Position numbers and translations under genes: made by a program. Positions 1 through 7,961 of a DNA stretch of 64,000 nt are shown in pieces; the first letter of the stretch is position 1; each line of letters opens with the position of its first letter. The DNA comes from Mycolicibacterium chitae (GTDB lineage: Bacteria; Actinomycetota; Actinomycetes; Mycobacteriales; Mycobacteriaceae): assembly GCF_900637205.1 (NCBI RefSeq), contig NZ_LR134355.1, positions 4,898,001-4,962,000 on the forward strand. The letters are read 5' to 3'. Under the pieces are notes generated by a model. That model did not search any database. It was given only the letters and a program-made list of their open reading frames with translations, and had not been told where the DNA came from.

Positions 1-1019
1 GGCAATTCGTCGGCCGGGGAGTAGTCCTGCGCCGACCACAGATGGGTCTGCACCGCGCCCGGGAAGAAGGTCTTGGTCCATTCGGCGAGTTCATCGAGGC
101 CCGGCCGCTCGTCGCCGCCGCGCCCGACGGTGTGCCCGGCCCCGCCGACGATCAGGTGTTCTTTTCCGTCCGCCGAGCGCGCGTAGCGGACCGAGCGGGT
201 GGGCGAATCCGTCGACAGGAACATCGACCGGGTGATCTCGCCGGGCACCTCGAAGGCCAGGCAGTAGGACCGCTCGGGCACCACCCGGGCGAAGAACCCG
301 CCCCGGTCGAGGATCGGGATGCCGGTCGCCAGCACACAGTGCTTGGCGGTGATGGTGACGTGTCGGGCGGGCTCGCCGCCGCGGACGTTGACCTTGATGC
401 GCACCGGACCGGTGCCCGACACCGACTCCGCGCGAGCCCCCTGCAGGCAACGCCCGCCGTGCGTTTCGAGTTCGGTGATGAGGCTGTCGAGCACCGGCAG
501 CGGATCCAACTGGGCCTGCTCCGGGAGCCGGACCCCGCCGTGGAACGGGAACGGCGCGTCGGCCTCGTCGGCCCAGCTGACCGGCAGTCCGGCCTCGCGG
601 GCGGCGCGCAACTCGGCGCGGGCGTCGTCGAGACCGGCAGCGGATTGCGCGTAGGTGTAGGCGTCCTCGGTCTGGGTCGACAGGCCGTGGCTCTCGCAGT
701 AGCGCAGCAGCCAACCGAGGCCCTCGCGGTTGCCGGTGACGTAGTCGCGCACGGTCTGGGCGCTGTGCTTGGACCGGATCCGGGACAGCTTGGTGCCCTG
801 CAGCAGGCTGACCTTGCCGGTGGTGTTGCCGGTCGTGCCGTCGCCGATGCGACGGGCCTCCAGGACGACGACGTTCTTCCCCGCCCGCGCCAGCAGCACG
901 GCGGTGACCAGACCGGTCATTCCGGCACCCACCACCGCGACGTCGACGGATTCGGCGGCCCGGACCTCGGTTTCGCTGGCGGGGCGCTCGGCGTGACCCG
1001 CTGTCCATAGTGACGGCAC
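1..1019 (-). CDS. FAD-dependent oxidoreductase, 3' part off window
   Basis: N-terminal part (about 339 residues) of a DAO-superfamily flavin oxidoreductase, cut by the left window edge. The Rossmann FAD motif VVGAGMTGLV lies at residues 29-38, followed by TTGKVSLLQGTKLSRI. That stretch is typical of actinobacterial oxidoreductases that often carry a C-terminal Rieske 2Fe-2S domain; whether this one does cannot be seen here. The last visible residues, SAQDYSPADELP, fit the substrate-domain end of that family. I start it at GTG 1019, which gives a normal lead of about 28 residues before the FAD motif; no clear ribosome-binding site is visible. Substrate unknown. The family is recognised with good confidence, the exact start with less. 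Confidence 0.8.
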   Translation of the reverse strand, partial: MPSLWTAGHAERPASETEVRAAESVDVAVVGAGMTGLVTAVLLARAGKNVVVLEARRIGDGTTGNTTGKVSLLQGTKLSRIRSKHSAQTVRDYVTGNREGLGWLLRYCESHGLSTQTEDAYTYAQSAAGLDDARAELRAAREAGLPVSWADEADAPFPFHGGVRLPEQAQLDPLPVLDSLITELETHGGRCLQGARAESVSGTGPVRIKVNVRGGEPARHVTITAKHCVLATGIPILDRGGFFARVVPERSYCLAFEVPGEITRSMFLSTDSPTRSVRYARSADGKEHLIVGGAGHTVGRGGDERPGLDELAEWTKTFFPGAVQTHLWSAQDYSPADEL

Positions 1020-1098
1020 AGCTGTCGAACTACCCGTTACGGCACCTGGTCAACCCTCGTTTGGCCGGGCGGCCGTCGGGTATGCCGCCGGCGCCGAG

Positions 1099-1146
1099 CC
1101 TGCGGATTCATCCGCAACATGCCGTGACGGGGGATGAAACCGCAGG
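1099..1146 (-). terminator. hairpin downstream of the P450-ferredoxin pair
   Basis: Two 15-base arms (1099-1113 and 1132-1146) are complementary except for one central A-A mismatch, with an 18-base loop. The hairpin lies between the ferredoxin stop at 1173 and the oxidoreductase start at 1019, so it probably ends the leftward P450-ferredoxin transcript. It has no U-tract, which is common for mycobacterial terminators. Confidence 0.5.
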
Positions 1147-1172
1147 TTCGACGGCCCTTGGACCCGCCCGCC

Positions 1173-1361
1173 TCAGCTCTCGGTGATCGCGTGCTCCGGG
1201 CACGCGCCGATGGCCTCCCGCACCGCGTCGTGATGCTCGGGTGGGACATCGTCCTCGATCGCCTCGGCGTAGCCCCAGTCGGTGAGGGTGAACACCTCCG
1301 GGCACACCGCGACGCACACGCCGTGTCCGCGGCACAGCCCGTCGTTGACCGACACCTTCAT
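1173..1361 (-). CDS. 3Fe-4S-type ferredoxin, P450 partner
   Basis: A 62-residue ferredoxin, most likely the electron donor of the P450 encoded 13 bp upstream in the same direction. Cluster ligands are visible as C10-x2-H13-x2-C16-x3-C20-P, with C54-P55 near the C-terminus. The second cysteine position of a 4Fe-4S motif is histidine, as in the mycobacterial P450-associated ferredoxins that bind a 3Fe-4S or altered 4Fe-4S cluster. The acidic middle (IEDDVPPEHHD) suits docking to redox partners. No reductase gene is adjacent, so reduction must come from elsewhere in the genome. Confidence 0.93.
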   Translation of the reverse strand: MKVSVNDGLCRGHGVCVAVCPEVFTLTDWGYAEAIEDDVPPEHHDAVREAIGACPEHAITES

Positions 1362-1374
1362 CGCTGCACCGCGC

Positions 1375-2670
1375 TCATCCGCCGGCCGCCTCCGGTTCGG
1401 CGGGCGTGACCTCGAGGTGCAGGTCGATCAGGCCGCGCAGGATGAACGTCGGCACGTAGTTGAACCGCCGAGCACCCTCGGGGCCGTGATGCTCCTCGGA
1501 GAGCCGAATGTCGCTGGTGCGGTCCAGGATTCGCTCCAGGCTGACGCGCGCCTCGGCGCGGGCCAGCGGGGCACCCGGGCAGCTGTGCGGGCCGCGCCCG
1601 AAGGCCAGGTGGCGACGGGCGTTGCTGCGACCGATGTCGAGGGTGTTCGGATCCTCGAACTGCGCGGGGTCCCGGTTGGCCGCACCGTTCATCACCATCA
1701 CGGTGGCGCCGGCCGGCACGTCCACGCCGCCGACGCTGGTCTTGCGCTTGGCCAGCCGGAAGTCACCCTTGACCGGGCTCTCGAAGCGCAGGCACTCCTC
1801 GATGAAGTTGGAGATCTTGCTGCGGTCCTTGCGCAGTTCCCGCTGCAACTCGGCGTCCTCGGCGATCAGCTTCAGCGCGGTCGAGATCAGCCGCACGGTG
1901 GTTTCCTGACCGGCGGTGTAGAGGTTGGCCGCGATCCGCACGACGTCCATCACCTCGGGGGTGGAGCCGTCGGGGAACTTCGCGGCGGCCATCTCGGTCA
2001 GCGCGTCGTCGCGCGGGTTGGCGCGGCGATCGGCGATGTAGGCCGAGAATTTCTCGTAGAGGTACTCGAGCGGGCTGTGCGACATCGACTTGTTGTCGGT
2101 GCCGCCGACGCCGCCGGCGCTGTGGTTCATGTGGCGGGAGAACTCGGGGCGGTCCTCCTCCGGGACGCCGAGCAGGTCGGCGATGATCCCGAGCGTGAAC
2201 GGCACCGCGAAGCCCTGGATGGCGTCGCCGCCGCCGGCGGCCAGGTACGGCTCCAGATAGGCGTCGGCGTGCCGCCACATGAAGTCCTCGTTGGACTTGA
2301 GCCGCTTCGGCGTGATGAGGCCCATGAGCAGCGCGCGGTGCTCGGTGTGCTTGGGCGGGTCCATCACCGTGACCTGGTCACTGAACGGCAGCTGCTCGCG
2401 GTACTCCTCGATCAGGTCGCTGACGTCCTCGGCCACCCCCTCGATGGGGACCGGGAAACCCGGGAAGGGGCCGGTCACCGCGGTGCAGGAGGAGAACGTG
2501 TCGGCGTCGGAGAAGACCGCGACGGCCTCGTCGTATCCGGTCACCACCAGCACGTTCTGGTGCGGCTCCCGGCGGACCGGACAGCCGTTGCGCATGGCCT
2601 CCATGTACGGGTACGGGTCTGCGACCAAGCTCGGGTCTTTGAAGAAATCCAACTGTTCCAGTTCGGTCAT
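1375..2670 (-). CDS. cytochrome P450
   Basis: Soluble bacterial P450 of 431 residues. The I-helix oxygen-activation motif AGQETT is at 253-258, the ExxR salt bridge (ECLR) at 292-295 and the heme loop FGRGPHSCPG at 357-366 with Cys364 as thiolate ligand. I start it at the internal ATG 2670 (MTELEQ); an upstream in-frame codon at 2757 would place 29 non-conserved residues across the palindromic operator at 2707-2743. It heads a two-gene unit with the ferredoxin and is divergent from a TetR gene, which probably represses it. The substrate is unknown. An SDR beyond the TetR gene could oxidise an alcohol made by this enzyme. Confidence 0.95.
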   Translation of the reverse strand: MTELEQLDFFKDPSLVADPYPYMEAMRNGCPVRREPHQNVLVVTGYDEAVAVFSDADTFSSCTAVTGPFPGFPVPIEGVAEDVSDLIEEYREQLPFSDQVTVMDPPKHTEHRALLMGLITPKRLKSNEDFMWRHADAYLEPYLAAGGGDAIQGFAVPFTLGIIADLLGVPEEDRPEFSRHMNHSAGGVGGTDNKSMSHSPLEYLYEKFSAYIADRRANPRDDALTEMAAAKFPDGSTPEVMDVVRIAANLYTAGQETTVRLISTALKLIAEDAELQRELRKDRSKISNFIEECLRFESPVKGDFRLAKRKTSVGGVDVPAGATVMVMNGAANRDPAQFEDPNTLDIGRSNARRHLAFGRGPHSCPGAPLARAEARVSLERILDRTSDIRLSEEHHGPEGARRFNYVPTFILRGLIDLHLEVTPAEPEAAGG

Positions 2671-2706
2671 CGTGTTCGCTTTCAGGTCATTCGGGCTGCA
2701 TCGAGC

Positions 2707-2743
2707 TTTACGATCGACTAGTAAGTTACTATACGATCGTAAA
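2707..2743. promoter_or_regulatory. 37-bp nested palindrome, probable TetR operator
   Basis: Outer 10-bp arms TTTACGATCG (2707-2716) and CGATCGTAAA (2734-2743) and inner 6-bp arms TAGTAA (2719-2724) and TTACTA (2726-2731) share one centre at base 2725. Only the two base pairs between inner and outer arms mismatch. It sits in the P450/TetR divergent intergenic region, 42 bp before the TetR start and 37 bp before the P450 start. That position suits an operator repressing both genes, with autoregulation by the adjacent TetR protein. Confidence 0.75.
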
Positions 2744-2784
2744 GTTGGTTTAGGCAATCATCGTTTGGCGCAGGAGGGCGGTAC

Positions 2785-3381
2785 ATGGGGTCACCCGCAG
2801 CCGATGCCGAGGCGCCGGCCGACCCGGCGCGCCCGGACACCCGCCAGCGCCTGATCGATGTCGCGGTCGAACTGTTCATCCGGCACAGCTTCGCGGGCAC
2901 CTCGCTGCAGATGATCGCCGACGAACTCGGCTTCACCAAAGCCGCCATCTACCACCACTTCCGGACCCGCGAGCAGCTGCTCGACGCGGTCGTCGGTCCC
3001 ATCCTCGACCGGCTCGAGACCGCCATCGTGGAGGCCGAACAGCTTCGCGGCGCGCACGCCCGCGCCGACTACCTGCTCACCGGCTTCGCCGAGTTGGCCG
3101 TGCAGAACCGGGTGGTCGCGGTCCTGGCCGCCGACCCCGCCGTCGCCAAGATGCTGCGCGCGAGTCGCAAGTGGGATGCGCTCATCGAACGGCAGATGGC
3201 GCTGCTCGCCGACGTCGACCCGGGTCCGGCCGGCATGGTCAAGGCCACCGTGGTGCTCGCCGGGGTGGCCGGCGCCTCCGGGCCCATGGCCGCCGCCCTG
3301 GACCGCGACGAACTGCTCGGCTACCTCATCGACACCGGCCGTCGCGCCCTCGGCCTGCGCATACCCCGCGCCAAGCACTGA
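2785..3381 (+). CDS. TetR-family regulator
   Basis: 198-residue TetR-type repressor. The DNA-binding domain is at about residues 18-65 with the helix-turn-helix TSLQMIADELGFTKAAIYHH; the rest is a helical ligand-binding domain without a recognised ligand signature. ATG 2785 follows a strong ribosome-binding site (AGGAGGGCGG, 2771-2780). It is divergent from the P450-ferredoxin pair and followed 53 bp later by an SDR in the same direction. It probably binds the palindrome at 2707-2743 and controls the local P450, ferredoxin and SDR genes. Confidence 0.93.
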   Translation: MGSPAADAEAPADPARPDTRQRLIDVAVELFIRHSFAGTSLQMIADELGFTKAAIYHHFRTREQLLDAVVGPILDRLETAIVEAEQLRGAHARADYLLTGFAELAVQNRVVAVLAADPAVAKMLRASRKWDALIERQMALLADVDPGPAGMVKATVVLAGVAGASGPMAAALDRDELLGYLIDTGRRALGLRIPRAKH

Positions 3382-3434
3382 CTTCTCCCCCAGTCCAAGC
3401 ACCACTCGAAAAGCCCACATCGGAAGGAACACTC

Positions 3435-4154
3435 ATGTCCACGACGAACACCCCCAGGGTCGCGCTGGTGACCGGCGGCGGATCAGGCATCGGCAAGGCG
3501 ATCGTCGAACGCCTCAGCGCCGATGGCCACCAGGTGGCCACCCTCGACCTGCAGCCCTCGGACGCCCCGCACTCCTACGTCGCCGACGTCACCGACCGCG
3601 CCGCCATCGACGCGGCGCTCACCCGCATCCACGACGAACTCGGCACGGTGGGCATCCTGGTCAACGCGGCCGGACTGGACGGCTTCAAGCCGTTCCTCAA
3701 GATCTCGTTCGAGGACTGGCAGCGGGTGGTCAACGTCAACCTGCACGGCGTGTTCCACATGATCCAGGCGGTGCTGCCGGAGATGATCGAGACCGGCTGG
3801 GGCCGCATCGTCAACATCTCCTCGTCGAGCACACACTCCGGCACGCCCTACATGTCGCACTACGTCTCGGCGAAGTCCGGCGTCAACGGGCTGACGAAAA
3901 GCCTTGCGCTGGAATACGGTCCGGCCGGAGTCACGGTCAACGCCGTGCCGCCCGGCTTCATCGACACCCCGATGCTGCGCAAGGCCGCCGACAAGGGCTA
4001 CCTCGGCGACATCGACAAGACCATCGAGGCCACCCCGGTGCGCCGGATGGGCCTGCCCGAGGACATCGCGGCCGCGGTGGCGTTCCTGGCCTCCGAGGAA
4101 GCCAGCTACATCACCGGGCAGATCCTGGGCGTCAACGGCGGGCGCAACACCTGA
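3435..4154 (+). CDS. short-chain dehydrogenase/reductase
   Basis: 239-residue classical SDR, predicted to interconvert an alcohol and a ketone with NAD(P). The nucleotide-binding TGGGSGIG is at 13-20, a variant NAAG follows beta-4 (VNAAGLDG), and the catalytic Ser and YxxxK are in NISSSSTHSG and HYVSAKSG. A GGAAGGA ribosome-binding site precedes ATG 3435. It follows the TetR gene and may belong to the same transcript, so it could act on the product of the divergent P450. A strong hairpin follows its stop codon. Confidence 0.92.
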   Translation: MSTTNTPRVALVTGGGSGIGKAIVERLSADGHQVATLDLQPSDAPHSYVADVTDRAAIDAALTRIHDELGTVGILVNAAGLDGFKPFLKISFEDWQRVVNVNLHGVFHMIQAVLPEMIETGWGRIVNISSSSTHSGTPYMSHYVSAKSGVNGLTKSLALEYGPAGVTVNAVPPGFIDTPMLRKAADKGYLGDIDKTIEATPVRRMGLPEDIAAAVAFLASEEASYITGQILGVNGGRNT

Positions 4155-4160
4155 GCCGAA

Positions 4161-4199
4161 ACCGGCGTCGAGCGTGGGACTTTCACGCTCGACGCCGGT
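4161..4199. terminator. strong bidirectional terminator hairpin
   Basis: A perfect 16-bp stem (4161-4176 with 4184-4199) with a 7-base loop GGACTTT lies 7 bp after the SDR stop and 16 bp from the stop of the convergent DUF1330 gene. Its placement between two convergent 3' ends suits a bidirectional terminator. Confidence 0.8.
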
Positions 4200-4214
4200 A
4201 TTGCTCTCAGTGAC

Positions 4215-4508
4215 TCAGGACGGGAAACCGCTGAGGATGACCCCGTTGCAGTCGGCCGCGGCCTGACGCAGCTTGACGGCGGCCTGGTACTGATCGGAGT
4301 TGTACCACTCGCGTGCGGCCTCGACGGACCCGAACTCCAGCACCACGGTCTGCGAGCCGTGCCAGGTGCCCTCGAGCACCTCGGGCTTGGTGTCGACGGC
4401 GACGATCTTGGCGCTGCCCATCGCCGCCCCCGCCAGCTTGGCGTACTCCTTCATTCCCTCCGGGTCCTTGATGTCCTCGGTGATGATGATGTAACCCTTG
4501 GCGGCCAA
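4215..4508 (-). CDS. DUF1330-family protein
   Basis: Small 97-residue protein matching the DUF1330 dimeric alpha/beta-barrel family, function unknown. Recognisable features are the N-terminal GYIIITEDIKD strand, VVLEFGSVEAAREWYNSDQY and the C-terminal VILSGFPS. I choose the rare TTG start at 4508 because AGGGAG lies six bases upstream and the fold begins immediately after; longer in-frame starts up to 4595 add residues that look non-coding. It converges on the preceding SDR across the terminator hairpin. Confidence 0.8.
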   Translation of the reverse strand: MAAKGYIIITEDIKDPEGMKEYAKLAGAAMGSAKIVAVDTKPEVLEGTWHGSQTVVLEFGSVEAAREWYNSDQYQAAVKLRQAAADCNGVILSGFPS

Positions 4509-4659
4509 CTGACACTCCCTTGCTCGTGGCGGCACGCGAGAATGCCGCTCTCTGAATCGGGGCATGAGATTTCCAGACTTGGCGGTGCCCGTCAATGACC
4601 GGCCAGTTTCAGTCGGTCAACCCGGCCAATCTGCGTGACGGAAATCGACTTTCGAAATA

Positions 4660-4681
4660 CACCCACCGAGTCGCGTGGGTG
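4660..4681. repeat. inverted repeat upstream of the toxin-antitoxin pair
   Basis: CACCCAC (4660-4666) and GTGGGTG (4675-4681) form a perfect 7-bp inverted repeat with an 8-base spacer. It is about 60 bp before a possible -10 hexamer (TATCCT, 4739-4744) of the antitoxin gene. It could be an antitoxin operator, but nothing else shows this. Confidence 0.35.
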
Positions 4682-4764
4682 CGCCCGCCGCTCACGAACT
4701 GGACTCGCGGAAATATGGCACTACCTTCTTAGGTTGCGTATCCTGCATAGAGGAGGTGTGGACG

Positions 4765-5481
4765 GTGACCGACATCTTTGTTCTCGAGCCTGCGGGCGAC
4801 CAGGACAGCGATCGAATCCCCGAGAACTTGCCGGTGAACAGCCCGGCACGCGGGCCATTGGAGCGCGCCCTACGCGACGCCGGACTGGCCATCGTGCCCC
4901 TGGACTCTCTTATCGGCTCGCCATCGGCACCTGGCGATGACCGCCATCCGCTGCGGGCATCGGTGGCTGCGGTGGTCAACGCTGCCACCGAGGAGGAACT
5001 CGACAGGCTGCACTCCGCGGTCACTGTGGACCCCGACGACGACCTGGACGTGACATTTTGGGGGACGGCGCCAGACTCGGTCTCGGTTACGCAGGCGGCC
5101 TTCTCCGACCTGCAGGAGCAATTCGCGGCGCGGCGGCAACTCTCAGACGAGAGCATCAGCCGGGACGAGGCTGCCCGACTACTCGACGTGACCCCACAGA
5201 GCATCACCGCCAAGCTCGCCGCACACAAACTCGTCGGGATCAAAGTCGGCCGGGAATGGCGCCTGCCGCTGTGGCAGTTCGATCCCGACGCCCCCTCCGG
5301 CGCGCTACCCGACCTCGACGTGCTGCAGTCGGTGTTCCCCGGCGGAGTGGTCAGCCTCTCGGCCTGGATGCAGCGCGAACAACCTGAGTTCGGGGGCCGT
5401 ACGCCCCGAGTGGAGATGGCGTTGCGAGGCAGCGCACCCGTGATCGCTCTCGCGCAGGCGCTCACCGCTGCTGCATGGTGA
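4765..5481 (+). CDS. RES-associated antitoxin with large N-terminal region
   Basis: 238-residue protein, most likely the antitoxin of the RES toxin that overlaps its 3' end. A helix-turn-helix (SRDEAARLLDVTPQSITAKLA, about 132-152) is followed by a C-terminal segment, AWMQREQPEFGGRTPRVEMA, that matches the Xre/MbcA/ParS-type toxin-binding domain. The first 120 or so residues are acidic and unusual for this family, whose members are often 110-160 residues. GTG 4765 is chosen because AGGAGG (4751-4756) lies eight bases upstream. The antitoxin probably autoregulates the pair. Confidence 0.8.
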   Translation: MTDIFVLEPAGDQDSDRIPENLPVNSPARGPLERALRDAGLAIVPLDSLIGSPSAPGDDRHPLRASVAAVVNAATEEELDRLHSAVTVDPDDDLDVTFWGTAPDSVSVTQAAFSDLQEQFAARRQLSDESISRDEAARLLDVTPQSITAKLAAHKLVGIKVGREWRLPLWQFDPDAPSGALPDLDVLQSVFPGGVVSLSAWMQREQPEFGGRTPRVEMALRGSAPVIALAQALTAAAW

Positions 5482-6176
5482 AACAGCTCGAACCGCCCAC
5501 ACGACCTCTGCCCAAAGTGCGGGCACGCTGGACATGGGCAGCTCGACCCAATGCCAGCCGATGGCAATGGTGCCGGGTGTATCACCGCGGGCCGCACACC
5601 CCTGACGGCACAACATTTCGCCAGTTCGGTCCGCTCCACAGACTCGACCACCACCAAGCGGCCAATCCGCCACAACTCGATCCAGAGGGACGCCGGGTCC
5701 TCTATGTGGGCGCCGACCTGGCGACTTCGGCCAGCGAAGTGTTCGGCGAGGCAGGCATTGCCGAGGTCTGCCCCCGCTACCGAGTATCGGTGCTGGCGCC
5801 CTCCACGCCCGTCCCGCTGTTCGACCTCACCAAACCTGGGGCTGCTATGACGATCGGTGCGCTGCCCACCCTCGCCGACGGCAACGAAGCCCGTGAACTG
5901 ACCCAACAGTGGGCCCGCGCAATCTACGAAGATCAACCCGCCGGCCCCACAATCCGTGGTGTGCGCTACCGCACCGCCTACAACTTCGGCCACTCCCTCG
6001 CGCTTTGGGATTGCGACGACCGGATCGCCGTCGTCCATGACAGTGCCGGCCGCCAGCAGGACCACGCCCTGCGACATCCTGGGATCTTCGCCCGGTTCCA
6101 AGTCGAAATGCGCAAACGCCACATCAGCGTGGCGACCGTGACCGAGAGCGACTGCACACTCTGCCAGCCCCGATAA
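5475..6176 (+). CDS. RES-domain toxin
   Basis: 233-residue RES-domain protein; known RES toxins such as mycobacterial MbcT degrade NAD+. The conserved arginine is in the RVYHRG strand (near residue 39), and the YVGADLATSASEVFGE segment carries the family's Glu and small residues. A later conserved RYRTAYNFGHSLALWD segment contains the serine-bearing motif. ATG 5475 overlaps the antitoxin stop by 7 bp, indicating translational coupling and the usual antitoxin-first order. About 45 residues precede the RES core. Confidence 0.85.
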   Translation: MVKQLEPPTRPLPKVRARWTWAARPNASRWQWCRVYHRGPHTPDGTTFRQFGPLHRLDHHQAANPPQLDPEGRRVLYVGADLATSASEVFGEAGIAEVCPRYRVSVLAPSTPVPLFDLTKPGAAMTIGALPTLADGNEARELTQQWARAIYEDQPAGPTIRGVRYRTAYNFGHSLALWDCDDRIAVVHDSAGRQQDHALRHPGIFARFQVEMRKRHISVATVTESDCTLCQPR

Positions 6177-6205
6177 ACCCCAACGAGACCTGGCTCACAC
6201 TCTTA

Positions 6206-6221
6206 CTAGAACGTGTTCTAG
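6206..6221. promoter_or_regulatory. KstR-type operator overlapping the fadD promoter
   Basis: CTAGAACGTGTTCTAG has 7-bp inverted arms around a GT centre and contains TAGAACGTGTTCTA, a full match to the KstR box TNNAACNNGTTNNA. It overlaps a plausible -10 hexamer TAGATT (6219-6224) that ends 6 bases before ATG 6231. The synthetase mRNA is therefore probably leaderless and repressed by KstR, the TetR-family regulator of mycobacterial sterol catabolism. Confidence 0.85.
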
Positions 6222-6230
6222 ATTGGACCC

Positions 6231-7895
6231 ATGAGCGACCGGGCGGACTTCGATCTCTCGACGGTGTTCGCCACCGTCGCCGACGAACTGCCGGAGCAGG
6301 AGTTCCTGGTCTGGCGCGACAAGCGGTTCACCTACGGCGAGAGCAAGGCGCGCATCGACGGTGTGGCGCACCACCTGGCCGCCCAGGGGCTGGGCTGTCA
6401 CACCGAGCGCGACCAGCTGCCCGGCCACGAGAGCGGGCAGGACCACCTGGGGCTGTACCTGCGCAACGGCAACGAATACCTCGAGGCCATGATCGCCGGG
6501 TACCGCGCGCGGGTGGCGCCGTTCAACGTCAGCTACCGCTACGTCGACGAGGAGTTGGTGTATCTCCTCGACGACAGCAAGGCCACCGCGCTGGTGTACA
6601 ACGCCGAGTTCGCGCCGCGGGTGGCCGCCATCCGCGACCGGCTGCCGGCGCTGCGGGTGCTCCTCCAAGTGGCCGACGAGTCCGGGAACGACCTGCTACC
6701 CGGTGCGGTCGACTACGAATCCATCACCGGCACAACGGCTCCCACGGCCGGACTGCCCGCCCCGTCGCCCGACGACCTCTACATCCTCTACACCGGCGGC
6801 ACCACCGGCATGCCCAAGGGCGTGCTCTGGCGGCAGCACGACATCTTCATCTCGGCGATGGGCGGCCGCCCCTTCGGCAGCGACACTCCGCTGGGGTCCT
6901 ACGCGGAGTTGGCCGAGCGCGCCAGATCCACCGGCGGCGCGATGTCGCTGCTGATGCTGCCGCCGTTCATGCACGGCGCCGCGCAGTGGGCGGCCTACAA
7001 CATCATCACCATGGGCGGCCGGATCGTGATCCCCGACGACGTCGAGCGGTTGCGTGTGGCCGATGTTCTGCGACTGGTGGAACGCGAGAAGGTGCTGAGC
7101 GTCCCCGTCGTCGGCGACGCGATGGCCCGGCCGCTGATCGACGAGATCGAGGCCGGCGACTACGACCTGTCGTGCCTGATCTCGGTGACCAACGGCGGGG
7201 CGCCCATGTCACCGGGGGTGCGCGACCGCATCCGCGCGGCGCTGCCGCACGTGCTGCTGCTCGACGCGGTGGGGTCCTCGGAGGCCGGCCAGCAGATGAA
7301 CACCGTGGCCAGCGACGAGGTGCCGTCGGCGGTGTTCAACCCGCAGGCCGACACCGCGGTGGTCTCGGTCGACTACGACCGGGTGCTCACGCCCGGCAGC
7401 GGCGAGGAGGGCTGGCTGGCCCGGCGCGACATCATCCCGCTGGGCTATCTGGGCGACGAGGCCAAGACCGCGCGCACCTTCCCCACCATCGACGGCGTGC
7501 GGTGGTCGGTGCCCGGCGACAAGGCCCGCTACCTCGACGACGGGCGCATCGAGTTGCTCGGCCGGGACTCGGTGACGATCAACTCCGGCGGCGAGAAGAT
7601 CTTCGCCGAGGAGGTCGAACGGGCCGTCGCGGCGCATCCGCACATCTACGACGTCGTGGTCGTCGGCCGTCCCTCGGAGCGCTGGGGCAGCGAGGTGGTG
7701 GCCGTGGTGCAACTCGCCGAGGGCACGTCGGTCACCGACGAGGAACTCGTGGAGGCCTGCAGCCGCAGCATCGCGCGCTACAAGGTGCCCAAGCGCTTCA
7801 TCCGCACCGACAAGGTGGTGCGCTCGCCCGCGGGCAAGGCCGACTACCGCTGGGCCAAGTCGGTCGCCACCGCCGCCGCCGACGCCGAGAAGTAG
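6231..7895 (+). CDS. acyl-CoA synthetase (FadD19-like)
   Basis: 554-residue AMP-forming ligase that would activate a carboxylic acid as its CoA thioester. The ATP-binding motif YTGGTTGMPKG is at 187-197 and the C-terminal GRDSVTINSGGEKIFAEEVE hinge and catalytic-lysine region (YKVPKRF ... SPAGKADYRW) are intact. A KstR box overlaps its promoter, so a role in activating a steroid side-chain or related acid, as for FadD19, is likely; assignment to FadD19 itself is inference. No ribosome-binding site is present, consistent with a leaderless start. It is flanked by the toxin-antitoxin pair and a convergent transporter. Confidence 0.88.
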   Translation: MSDRADFDLSTVFATVADELPEQEFLVWRDKRFTYGESKARIDGVAHHLAAQGLGCHTERDQLPGHESGQDHLGLYLRNGNEYLEAMIAGYRARVAPFNVSYRYVDEELVYLLDDSKATALVYNAEFAPRVAAIRDRLPALRVLLQVADESGNDLLPGAVDYESITGTTAPTAGLPAPSPDDLYILYTGGTTGMPKGVLWRQHDIFISAMGGRPFGSDTPLGSYAELAERARSTGGAMSLLMLPPFMHGAAQWAAYNIITMGGRIVIPDDVERLRVADVLRLVEREKVLSVPVVGDAMARPLIDEIEAGDYDLSCLISVTNGGAPMSPGVRDRIRAALPHVLLLDAVGSSEAGQQMNTVASDEVPSAVFNPQADTAVVSVDYDRVLTPGSGEEGWLARRDIIPLGYLGDEAKTARTFPTIDGVRWSVPGDKARYLDDGRIELLGRDSVTINSGGEKIFAEEVERAVAAHPHIYDVVVVGRPSERWGSEVVAVVQLAEGTSVTDEELVEACSRSIARYKVPKRFIRTDKVVRSPAGKADYRWAKSVATAAADAEK

Positions 7896-7944
7896 CTGCC
7901 GTACACATCGCCCGAGAGCCGGCGTAGTCGCGCTACTTCTCGGC
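7884..7944. terminator. long-loop inverted repeat across the fadD stop codon
   Basis: GCCGAGAAGTAGC (7884-7896, containing the fadD stop) is repeated inverted and perfect as GCTACTTCTCGGC (7932-7944), 18 bases before the stop of the convergent transporter gene. The loop is 35 bases. It may act as a bidirectional terminator. Confidence 0.45.
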
Positions 7945-7961
7945 GCGGATCAGGCGCAAGA

